Assembly: GCA_039194995.1 (NCBI GenBank) | Contig: JBCCVR010000193.1 | Location: 1-13,542, forward strand | Direction of reading: 5' to 3' | From: CCY15215 sp039194995 | GTDB taxonomy: Bacteria > Cyanobacteriota > Cyanobacteriia > Cyanobacteriales > Spirulinaceae | Length of the DNA: 13,542 nt | In this document: positions 1 through 5,609 of the stretch, piece after piece | Position numbering within the stretch: position 1 is the first letter of the stretch | Layout of the letters: every line of letters begins with the position of its first letter | The notes under the pieces: generated by a model | What the model saw: only the letters and a program-made list of their open reading frames with translations | The model's database searches: none | Told to the model about the DNA's origin: nothing | Position numbers and translations under genes: made by a program

Positions 1-498
1 CCCCATTTCTCGACGAAGCTGATAAATAGGGACTAGATCTCCGAGATTGTAATCCTTGTTTAAGCGATGATAGGTTTCTAAAAGCATTTCCTTGAAACCA
101 TCGTAGGATTCAATTTGGGGTATCGGGAGCGGTTCTATAGGCGTATTATTCGTAACAGTCGTAACGCTTCCGATCTCGCGCATCCATTTCAGGAGAGCAT
201 TGGGTGCTTTTGTTCCGACTTGGTTTCCCTTGAATGTAAAGTCAGGATTTTTGAGTCTTTCTTTTAAGATTTGTAAACCTTGTTGAGTCAGAGACACTTT
301 TTCCGATCGCCCTTTTTTGGTCACGGTAATCGCACCTACTTCCTGTAAGTCATCAAAAATCTCTTGATAATCTTTAGACTTTTGACTTGATTTGAGTTTG
401 AGCGCACTTCTCTTGACCTCAACGCTCAGACCATCTAAGTCCCAGAGAAATAAGAGCAAGCGAGTTTTAGCATTTTCTGCTTGAGAAGAATTTAGCAT
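1..498 (-). CDS. Winged-helix-like hypothetical protein, N-terminal part (runs off the window)
   Basis: An open frame of 166 codons starts at ATG 498-496 and continues to base 1 with no stop, so the C-terminus lies outside the window. The protein begins MLNSSQAENAKTRLLLFLWD. Residues of about 12-90 alternate helices and short strands and include a basic turn (TKKGRSEKVSLTQQG) followed by a helix, which looks like a winged-helix DNA-binding fold with its wing. A segment near residues 92-110 (FKGNQVGTKAPNALLKW) looks like a conserved family signature, but I do not recognise the family. No Shine-Dalgarno sequence is obvious. Its promoter-like region carries an inverted repeat between the -35 and -10, which would fit autoregulation. 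The coding call rests on the uninterrupted frame and plausible protein composition; a DNA-binding role is inference. Confidence 0.75.
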   Translation of the reverse strand, partial: MLNSSQAENAKTRLLLFLWDLDGLSVEVKRSALKLKSSQKSKDYQEIFDDLQEVGAITVTKKGRSEKVSLTQQGLQILKERLKNPDFTFKGNQVGTKAPNALLKWMREIGSVTTVTNNTPIEPLPIPQIESYDGFKEMLLETYHRLNKDYNLGDLVPIYQLRREMG

Positions 499-551
499 CT
501 TTGTACTTCTGTTGAGTTCTGAAGAGCAAATTGTAAGGGCATTATTTGCTT

Positions 552-581
552 ATCATAGTACCCTACTCAACAAGGGTACAA
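552..581 (-). promoter_or_regulatory. Candidate promoter with an internal operator-like dyad
   Basis: Read on the minus strand, TTGTAC (581-576) and TATGAT (557-552) are separated by 18 bp, about 55 bp upstream of the ATG at 498. The 7-bp inverted repeat GTACCCT/AGGGTAC (558-564 and 573-579, 8-bp spacer) lies between and partly over the two hexamers, where a repressor would block RNA polymerase. The hexamers and dyad are seen directly; function is inferred. Confidence 0.45.
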
Positions 582-587
582 GTCTCG

Positions 588-636
588 CATTAAAAAAATT
601 ATCCCATTTTGCAGATCTCTGTATATTTTCAAAATG
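588..636 (-). terminator. Weak terminator-like hairpin downstream of ispF
   Basis: On the minus strand, CATTTTG (636-630) and CAAAATG (611-605) can pair across an 18-nt loop, and a run of seven T (598-592) follows a few bases later. The stem is AT-rich and the T run is not immediately adjacent, so this is only a weak candidate for the ispF terminator. Confidence 0.3.
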
Positions 637-691
637 CGATCGCTATCTTAAATTATTTTTTGTAAGTGATATCTTTCAGTAAGGTAGATAT

Positions 692-1171
692 TTATCTTGC
701 CACCAACAACGCGACGGTATAAGCGGCTATTCCTTGTTCTTGTCCGATCGCATCTAACTTTTCATTCGTCGTCGCCTTAATGCTAATGCGATCGCGCTCA
801 ATATTCAGCGTTTTTGCTAAAGTCTCTCGCATCTTGGCTAAATGCGGTTTCATCTTCGGACGTTCGGCGATAATCGTCGCATCAATATTACCCACTTGCC
901 ATCCTTTAGAGAGAATAATTTCATTCACTTTCTCCAATAAAAGCAAACTATTTGCGCCCGTCCATTCGGGATCGGAAGGGGGAAAATAATGCCCGATATC
1001 TCCCAATGCTAACGCTCCTAACATGGCATCCATAATCGCATGAGTCAGCGCGTCAGCATCGCTATGTCCCAATAAACCCACCTCGTGAGGAATTTCTACC
1101 CCACCTAAAATTAACGCCCGTCCCGTGACAAGTTTATGGATATCGTAACCATTACCAATGCGAATATTCAT
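692..1171 (-). CDS. ispF: 2-C-methyl-D-erythritol 2,4-cyclodiphosphate synthase
   Basis: IspF converts 4-diphosphocytidyl-2-C-methylerythritol 2-phosphate to the cyclodiphosphate and CMP, the fifth step of the methylerythritol phosphate route to isoprenoids (here carotenoids, phytol and quinone tails). The 159-residue length is standard for the family. The metal-binding DxH is in GNGYDIHKL (D10, H12), followed by GHSDADALTHAIMDAMLGA and GDIGHYFPPSDP near residues 35-68. The C-terminal signature ATTNEKLDAIGQEQGIAAY contains the CDP-binding residues. All expected motifs are present, so the enzyme should be active as the usual trimer. The start is the ATG directly before MNIRIGNGYDIH. The leader just upstream is an A/C-rich dispersed repeat with no Shine-Dalgarno sequence, which is odd for a housekeeping gene. 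lipA and the small membrane gene lie upstream in the same orientation, with a 110-bp repeat-bearing gap before ispF. Confidence 0.97.
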   Translation of the reverse strand: MNIRIGNGYDIHKLVTGRALILGGVEIPHEVGLLGHSDADALTHAIMDAMLGALALGDIGHYFPPSDPEWTGANSLLLLEKVNEIILSKGWQVGNIDATIIAERPKMKPHLAKMRETLAKTLNIERDRISIKATTNEKLDAIGQEQGIAAYTVALLVAR

Positions 1172-1260
1172 TATTTTGTTGTTTGTTGTTTATTATTTGT
1201 TGTTTGCTCTCTCCCTCTTGCTTTTCCCCTCTTGGGAGGGGGTTAGGGGGTGGGTTGAGG
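1172..1260. repeat. Dispersed-type repeat: TTGTTGTT tract plus GC hairpin
   Basis: The spacer before ispF starts with a low-complexity TTGTTGTTTGTTGTTTATTATTTG-type tract (about 1174-1207) and continues with a pyrimidine-rich stretch. A 6-bp hairpin CCCCTC-TTGG-GAGGGG sits at 1226-1241 and is followed by GGTTAGGGGGTGGG. Such G/C-run elements are typical of spacers in many cyanobacterial genomes. Copy number elsewhere cannot be judged from one window. Confidence 0.5.
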
Positions 1261-1281
1261 CTAGGAATGGGTTTGTACTTT

Positions 1282-1467
1282 TTATTCTTCCTGACGATCG
1301 CGCCATAATAACAAAAACCCGACAACAATCGGCGGAATAAAAACGGCGATCGCGGCATTAATATCCGTCGGCGCGATCGTGAAATAAGGCATAACATACT
1401 TTATAAAAAGTGAAACGATCGCCGAAAGCAAGAGAATTTTTAACAAAAAAACAATCTGACTTTGCAT
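1282..1467 (-). CDS. Small conserved two-helix membrane protein
   Basis: This 61-residue protein (MQSQIVFLLKILLLSAIVSL...) has two hydrophobic segments, about residues 5-30 and 39-55, separated by a short loop containing PYFTIAPTD. It ends in a charged tail, LLWRDRQEE. It resembles small cyanobacterial proteins of unknown function, and I cannot assign a role. It starts 2 bp after the lipA stop codon, so the two are probably translated from one message. A TTG at 1473-1471 overlapping the lipA TGA would add two residues and has a better-spaced GGAA (1484-1481). I prefer the ATG at 1467, but the start is not certain. The reading frame is supported by tight packing against lipA and a coherent membrane topology. 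Confidence 0.7.
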   Translation of the reverse strand: MQSQIVFLLKILLLSAIVSLFIKYVMPYFTIAPTDINAAIAVFIPPIVVGFLLLWRDRQEE

Positions 1468-1469
1468 AA

Positions 1470-2387
1470 TCAATGATCAATTCCTGCATGATAGGAACTG
1501 CGAACTAAAGGACCCGAACGAACATGAGAAAATCCGAGAGAATGCGCAACTTCACCCAAGCGATCGAACTCTTCGGGAGTCCAATATTTGCGGACGGGTA
1601 AATGCGCTAAAGACGGACGCATATATTGCCCGAGGGTGAGGCGATCGCACCCCACCTCTCGCAAATCCTGCATCGCTTGCACGATCTCCGCCTCCTCTTC
1701 CCCATGACCCAACATTAAACCCGATTTTGTGGCGATCGCGGCATCGATTTCTTTGATCCAACGCAACACCGCCAGAGAGCGATCGTATTTTGCGCCTCGA
1801 CGTACCGGATCTTGCAAGCGCTCCACCGTCTCGATATTGTGATTGTAACAAGCTGGTTTTGCCGCTACGACTTGCGCCACCCGTTCCCGTTGCGTCACCT
1901 CTCTCCCCTTTCCTCCCCAAAAATCCGGTGTCAGCACCTCAATTTTCGTCTCCGGGTTGAGTTGGCGGATCGCAACCATCGTTTTCACAAACCATCCCGC
2001 TCCCTCATCGGGCAGATCGTCCCGTGCCACTGAAGTGAGAACAGCATAACGCAATCCCAACAATTTTATGGACTCGGCCACCTTCTGCGGTTCTTCGGGA
2101 TCTAAAGGCATGGGCGCATGACCTTTATCCACTTGACAAAATGCACAAGCACGGGTACAGGTTCGCCCCATGAGCAAAAACGTCGCCGTTTTTTGGGCGT
2201 AACATTCACCTCGGTTGGGACATCGCCCTTCCTCGCAAATCGTGTGGATCTGTCGCTGCTTAATAATTCTTTGTACGGTGGAAATTTCTCCGGCTTTTCC
2301 GAGAGGACGGCGCAACCACTTCGGGAGCGAAGTAATTTCCTCTCGCCACGATTTAACCGTGGTGGGGACTTCAGGGCGATCGAGCAT
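1470..2387 (-). CDS. lipA: Lipoyl synthase (radical SAM)
   Basis: LipA inserts two sulfur atoms at C6 and C8 of protein-bound octanoyl groups to make lipoate for pyruvate dehydrogenase and the glycine cleavage H-protein. The 305-residue protein shows both iron-sulfur sites of the family: the auxiliary cluster motif C51-x4-C56-x5-C62 (CEEGRCPNRGEC), and the radical-SAM motif C77-x3-C81-x2-C84 (CTRACAFC). The auxiliary cluster's serine ligand is in the C-terminal RSSYH (296-300). Further family blocks include TSVARDDLPDEG, HNIETV and GLMLGHGE. Length and motifs are complete. The start at MLDRPEVPTT fits the family, although no clear Shine-Dalgarno precedes it. The gene diverges from the response regulator at 2563, and the small membrane gene follows immediately downstream. 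Confidence 0.97.
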   Translation of the reverse strand: MLDRPEVPTTVKSWREEITSLPKWLRRPLGKAGEISTVQRIIKQRQIHTICEEGRCPNRGECYAQKTATFLLMGRTCTRACAFCQVDKGHAPMPLDPEEPQKVAESIKLLGLRYAVLTSVARDDLPDEGAGWFVKTMVAIRQLNPETKIEVLTPDFWGGKGREVTQRERVAQVVAAKPACYNHNIETVERLQDPVRRGAKYDRSLAVLRWIKEIDAAIATKSGLMLGHGEEEAEIVQAMQDLREVGCDRLTLGQYMRPSLAHLPVRKYWTPEEFDRLGEVAHSLGFSHVRSGPLVRSSYHAGIDH

Positions 2388-2417
2388 GGGCAGTCAAATT
2401 CGCGCTACTTTGCTCTC

Positions 2418-2423
2418 ATTGTA
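2418..2423 (-). promoter_or_regulatory. Possible -10 element for lipA
   Basis: On the minus strand TACAAT (five of six matches to TATAAT) lies about 31 bp upstream of the lipA ATG. No convincing -35 hexamer is visible at the usual distance, so this remains tentative. Confidence 0.3.
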
Positions 2424-2509
2424 AACGTCCGAGGACGCTCCTTTTATGGCAGAATATTGTCTTTGGATGCGATCGCGAACATCCGTGACGCACCCTTTTC
2501 CCATCGGCT

Positions 2510-2530
2510 AAACTGAGTTAACATCAGTTT
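2510..2530. promoter_or_regulatory. 7-7-7 inverted repeat upstream of the response regulator
   Basis: AAACTGA (2510-2516) and TCAGTTT (2524-2530) are perfect inverted arms around the 7-bp centre GTTAACA, itself nearly palindromic. The dyad lies 32 bp before the GTG start at 2563 in the divergent lipA/response-regulator spacer. There is no T tract after it, so an operator is more likely than a terminator. Confidence 0.4.
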
Positions 2531-2562
2531 GTCTGCTTTATTCGCCTCTCAAGGAGTCAGTT

Positions 2563-3141
2563 GTGGCCAGTCAAAAGATCCTCGTTATTGATGACAGCCG
2601 GGTTATCCGACGCATGGTGAAAGATATGCTCCCTGCGGGTAACGTGGAAGTAATTGAAGCCAAAGACGGAAAAGAAGGATTAGAAAAGCTCCGTCAAGCC
2701 AGTCCGACATTAATCATGCTGGATTTTTTGCTCCCGAAAAAAAGCGGCTGGGAAGTTTACCAAGAAATTCAGAAAGATGCAAGTTTGCGCTACATTCCCC
2801 TCATGTTAATGTCGGGGCGAAAAGAAGAGGTAACGGAAAAATTGCCCGAACCTTTTGTGTATTTTGCTTTTGTTGAGAAGCCTTTCGAGAAAAAACAACT
2901 CGCCGCGGCTATTAAAGAGGCCATGCAAAAGGCCAAACAACATAAGAAGGATAAGCCCGCAACTGAGGCGAAACAATCTTCATCTGTCGCTGCTGCATCC
3001 CAAGGCGCGGCGGGAGCAATGGTTTCTAATGCAGAAATTGAAGATATGAAATTGCGCATGGCGAAAATGCAAAAGGAAATCGATACCCTCAAACAACAAA
3101 TGACCAAGCTCATTACTTTCATTAAGCAAAAACTAAAATAA
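2563..3141 (+). CDS. Single-domain response regulator with C-terminal coiled coil
   Basis: Residues 1-125 form a complete two-component receiver domain: the acidic pair D10-D11 (VIDDS), phospho-acceptor D54 (IMLDFLLPKKSG), switch residue S84 (LMSGR) and conserved K106 (EKPF). There is no DNA-binding output domain. Residues of about 126-155 are a lysine-, alanine- and serine-rich linker, and residues of about 156-192 form a heptad-like helix likely to be a coiled coil (KLRMAKMQKEIDTLKQQMTK). It probably acts by protein-protein contact or oligomerisation after phosphorylation; the partner kinase is not in the window. The start is GTG at 2563, chosen because AAGGAG (2551-2556) precedes it at 6-bp spacing and it gives the canonical receiver N-terminus. 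A hairpin with a T run follows the gene, so it appears monocistronic. Confidence 0.92.
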   Translation: MASQKILVIDDSRVIRRMVKDMLPAGNVEVIEAKDGKEGLEKLRQASPTLIMLDFLLPKKSGWEVYQEIQKDASLRYIPLMLMSGRKEEVTEKLPEPFVYFAFVEKPFEKKQLAAAIKEAMQKAKQHKKDKPATEAKQSSSVAAASQGAAGAMVSNAEIEDMKLRMAKMQKEIDTLKQQMTKLITFIKQKLK

Positions 3142-3158
3142 TAACTGACCAGTAATGC

Positions 3159-3200
3159 GCTGAGGTCGTTGAGCGAAGTCGAAACGAGCTTGCCGAAGCG
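3159..3200. repeat. Probable dispersed cyanobacterial spacer repeat
   Basis: The segment GCTGAGGTCGTTGAGCGAAG and its continuation TCGAAACGAGCTTGCCGAAG resemble the GAGCGAAGTCGAA-type repeat found in spacers of many cyanobacteria. Only one copy is visible here, so the assignment rests on recall of the pattern. Confidence 0.35.
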
Positions 3201-3210
3201 TCACCAATTG

Positions 3211-3261
3211 AGGATGAGCCAATTAAGAGAGCAATTTATCTTTTAATTCTCATCCTTTTTT
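3211..3261 (+). terminator. Rho-independent terminator after the response regulator
   Basis: AGGATGAG (3211-3218) pairs with CTCATCCT (3249-3256), and after a CC bulge AATTAA (3221-3226) pairs with TTAATT (3243-3248). The 14-bp stem runs straight into T3256-T3261. It sits 70 bp downstream of the response regulator stop and before the next gene. Confidence 0.65.
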
Positions 3262-3265
3262 GCGT

Positions 3266-3271
3266 TATAAT
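3266..3271 (+). promoter_or_regulatory. -10 element (TATAAT) for the membrane protein gene
   Basis: A perfect TATAAT lies 40 bp upstream of the ATG at 3312 and just after the preceding terminator. No good -35 hexamer is present. Position and context support a promoter. Confidence 0.45.
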
Positions 3272-3311
3272 AAAACTTTACAAATCTTAAATTCTTTTAA
3301 TCAATCGACCT

Positions 3312-3725
3312 ATGCCCCCCGAAACTCACTCTTTACCTGCAATTAGTACCGCAATTTTGCTAACGACTTTTTTTGCGATCGCCCTTGGGTTTGTGTTTAA
3401 AGATATGTTGGAATATCAAGTAGACTTCTGGGCTAAAAATCGCAAAACTCAAACCAAAATCGACTATAAAAAGCCCCAACTCTTTATCGCTTATTTGGGC
3501 TTGACCCTATTTCTAACCTTGTTTGTCGGAGAATGCCTATCTGTATTTAAAATTGGTTATCTCTTTGCCAGTGGCTTAGCGGTGGTTGTCGTTCTCCCTA
3601 CAGCACTGTTAATGTGGGTGCAACTGGGTTCGATGCTAGAGTTATTATCTCATGGTGGCTCCCAAGCCATTTCCATCGATGCTTACATGGAAGAAAAAAT
3701 CGCCAGTGCAATGGCGGAAAAATAA
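3312..3725 (+). CDS. Three-helix membrane protein of unknown function
   Basis: The 137-residue product has three hydrophobic segments: about residues 10-30 (ISTAILLTTFFAIALGFVF), 57-77 (LFIAYLGLTLFLTLFVG) and 82-105 (YLFASGLAVVVVLPTALLMW). A basic, lysine-rich loop (about 40-55) lies between the first and second, and an acidic amphipathic tail ends in YMEEKIASAMAEK. I do not recognise the family. The start is ATG 3312; no strong Shine-Dalgarno is seen, but it gives an N-terminus shortly before the first helix. Codon use and HIP1 content match the neighbours. It stands alone between a terminator and the kptA hairpin, so its neighbours give little hint of function. Confidence 0.75.
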   Translation: MPPETHSLPAISTAILLTTFFAIALGFVFKDMLEYQVDFWAKNRKTQTKIDYKKPQLFIAYLGLTLFLTLFVGECLSVFKIGYLFASGLAVVVVLPTALLMWVQLGSMLELLSHGGSQAISIDAYMEEKIASAMAEK

Positions 3726-3761
3726 CTGGAAAAAATAAACTTTTTCTTTCTTGCGATAGCC

Positions 3762-3811
3762 GTTCCCTTTCCGATTGTATTATAATGTAATACGATCTCG
3801 GAGAAGGGAAC
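3762..3811 (+). promoter_or_regulatory. Long hairpin covering the kptA ribosome binding site and a -10-like TATAAT
   Basis: GTTCCCTT (3762-3769) pairs with AAGGGAAC (3804-3811); TCCG (3770-3773) pairs with CGGA (3799-3802); ATTGTATTA (3774-3782) pairs with TAATACGAT (3788-3796). That is 21 pairs with one wobble, one- and two-base bulges and a 5-base loop (TAATG). The 3' arm contains the AGAAGGGAA ribosome binding site (3802-3810), and GTG starts 4 bases after the stem. A TATAAT (3781-3786) overlaps the loop. Pairing is read directly; the regulatory role is inference. Confidence 0.55.
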
Positions 3812-3815
3812 AATC

Positions 3816-4364
3816 GTGTTAAGCGAATCTCGTTTGCGAAAAATCAGTAAATATTTAAGCTATCATCTACGACATCGCCCCGATGAACTAGGTTTGGAAC
3901 TCGAGGTGGGCGGTTGGGTCGAAGTGGCGCAACTCCTTGCTGCTTGTCGTCGAAACAACTTTCCGATCCAACTCAGCGAACTACAAGAAGTCGTCCGCCG
4001 CAATGATAAGAAACGCTTTTCATTCAACGAAGATGGGCGTAAAATTCGTGCCAATCAGGGACATAGCGTTAAGATTGACTTACAATTGGAGTCTCAACCC
4101 CCGCCCGAGGTTCTTTATCACGGCACCGGACATAAAGCCGTTCCCTCAATCCTCAAAGTGGGATTAGTGAAAATGTCTCGCCATCACGTTCATTTGTCTA
4201 GCGATCGCGCCACTGCAAAAAAAGTCGGTCAGCGCCACGGAAAACCCGTTATTTTTCAAGTCGATACCGAGGCGATGCAAAAAGCCGGTTATTTATTTTA
4301 TCGTTCCGAGAACGGCGTTTGGCTCGTCGATCGCGTTCCACCAGAATATTTAACCCAATTGTAA
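3816..4364 (+). CDS. kptA: RNA 2'-phosphotransferase (Tpt1/KptA)
   Basis: KptA transfers an internal RNA 2'-phosphate to NAD+, giving a 2'-OH RNA, ADP-ribose 1'',2''-cyclic phosphate and nicotinamide. In yeast this finishes tRNA splicing; the bacterial role is unclear. The 182-residue protein has all family blocks: SYHLRHRP (16-22), GGWV (32-35), NDKKRFSF (63-70), IRANQGHS (77-84), LYHGT (100-104), MSRHHVHLSSD (120-130) and FYRSENGVWLVDRVPP (161-176). R19, H20, R67 and R122 fit the catalytic Arg-His-Arg-Arg set by position. The N-terminal winged helix and C-terminal ADP-ribosyltransferase-like lobe are both complete. The start is GTG at 3816, preceded by GAAGGGAA, which lies inside a long hairpin. 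An AAA+ ATPase gene starts 20 bp downstream, so the two are probably co-transcribed. Confidence 0.95.
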   Translation: MLSESRLRKISKYLSYHLRHRPDELGLELEVGGWVEVAQLLAACRRNNFPIQLSELQEVVRRNDKKRFSFNEDGRKIRANQGHSVKIDLQLESQPPPEVLYHGTGHKAVPSILKVGLVKMSRHHVHLSSDRATAKKVGQRHGKPVIFQVDTEAMQKAGYLFYRSENGVWLVDRVPPEYLTQL

Positions 4365-4384
4365 AAATTTTAGTTTTAAAAAAT

Positions 4385-5587
4385 ATGTCATCTGGATATT
4401 GGCAAGAAGAAAATAATTACAACACTCCCCAACAAAGTCAAGGCTTATTAGGGGCGGGATGGCGACCCTTGGAGCGAAATTTTGACCCCAGATATTTCTC
4501 TTATTTAGTCCAAAACGATCCTTGGGAAGTGGTACAAAAAACTCTTGATTGTGCCAGCGATTTTGCCGATGCAGTCGGACGGAATGATTATGCGTGGTGG
4601 GCGAATATCCTCAACTTATTTTCGGAAAAAACGCAGGGTCAATTTAATGAATTTTGGGAATATATTACCCCCGCCCCCCCTTTTCCCGATAACCGTAACG
4701 GGGAAGTTTTATGCGTGGAAACTCCCGTTGTGCAAATGGTGAACCGCCACAGTATTCCTATCGATTTTGCCCTCAATCGCTTGCAAGAAATCACCCTATT
4801 CAAAATTTTAGACTTGTTGGGTAGACCGAGTACCATTCTGCAATATTACTTCGATCGCTATTTTTACTATCCCGTGGAGCGCTTTGTCAATTGGGATCGT
4901 TTAGATGTCTTGGGAACGATTTACGTTTACTGGGAAAAATATAAAGTTTGGTTAGAGATTTATTCCTACGAACGAGGCAAGCGAACCTATAGTTTAATTG
5001 CCAAAGATATTACCCCGTTAGTGAACAAAGCTACATACAATTTAGCCGTTGTTCTCAGTGGCTATCAAAGTCGAGTCGGACAGGTACAAAGTGACTTTCC
5101 GATTCGTTCTTTTCCACAAGATATTCAAAATTTTACCGATAAAGTCCAAGAAGAAATTATGAACCGCGATCGCTTGGCGATATTATTGCAAGGCGAACCA
5201 GGAACGGGAAAAACTGCATGGACGCAAGCCGTCGCCAAAGAAATTTTAGTCCCGTTGGGATATACGATTTTTATTCTCGACCACGATGCGATTGAGCATT
5301 TCGTACCGCCTAGTTACTTAGAGAAAATTTGTTTAATTGTCAATGAAGCCGACAATTTAGCTCAAGATCGTAGTAGTTTACCCGCTCAAAATAGCAATAA
5401 AACCGAACATATTTTAAGTTTATTGGACGGGACATTATATCGCAGCGTGATCGATGAATCTCACAGCCACAACCAACAAAAATTAGTCGTTCTTTTAACC
5501 TGCAATACCACCCAACGCCTCGATCCTGCAGTCCTTCGCAAAGGGCGCATCGATTTAATTGGCGAATTCCTCCATAAATTTGTTTAA
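4385..5587 (+). CDS. AAA+ ATPase with novel N-terminal domain and no C-terminal lid
   Basis: The protein is 400 residues from ATG 4385. An open frame reaches back to a TTG at 4319, but that would overlap kptA, so the ATG 20 bp after kptA is chosen. Residues of about 1-250 form a Trp/Tyr/Phe-rich domain I do not recognise. The AAA+ core follows: Walker A GEPGTGKT (270-277); Walker B region CLIVNEAD (316-323), with Asn where most family members have Asp; sensor-1 LTCN (371-374); and DPAVLRKGRID (380-390) with the candidate arginine finger. The protein ends 10 residues after that motif, so the usual helical lid is missing. I saw no frame shift that restores a lid. Rubisco-activase-like or FtsH-like AAA proteins share the core, but nothing else supports those names. 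Co-orientation with kptA suggests a shared transcript. Confidence 0.88.
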   Translation: MSSGYWQEENNYNTPQQSQGLLGAGWRPLERNFDPRYFSYLVQNDPWEVVQKTLDCASDFADAVGRNDYAWWANILNLFSEKTQGQFNEFWEYITPAPPFPDNRNGEVLCVETPVVQMVNRHSIPIDFALNRLQEITLFKILDLLGRPSTILQYYFDRYFYYPVERFVNWDRLDVLGTIYVYWEKYKVWLEIYSYERGKRTYSLIAKDITPLVNKATYNLAVVLSGYQSRVGQVQSDFPIRSFPQDIQNFTDKVQEEIMNRDRLAILLQGEPGTGKTAWTQAVAKEILVPLGYTIFILDHDAIEHFVPPSYLEKICLIVNEADNLAQDRSSLPAQNSNKTEHILSLLDGTLYRSVIDESHSHNQQKLVVLLTCNTTQRLDPAVLRKGRIDLIGEFLHKFV

Positions 5588-5609
5588 GGGGCGACTGATT
5601 ATTATCAAA

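Noticed and set aside
558..579. NtcA site in the inverted repeat
   Set aside because: NtcA sites have GTA and TAC separated by 8 bp; here the separation is 16 bp.
780..989. Open frame on the plus strand inside ispF
   Set aside because: It is antisense to a complete, motif-rich ispF and has no ribosome binding site or recognisable domain.
4319..4384. Upstream extension of the AAA+ ATPase from a TTG
   Set aside because: It overlaps the end of kptA and has no ribosome binding site; the ATG at 4385 begins the plausible protein.
4385..5587. Rubisco activase
   Set aside because: Only the general AAA+ core matches; the N-terminal domain is different, no RbcS-like domain is present and no Rubisco genes are nearby.
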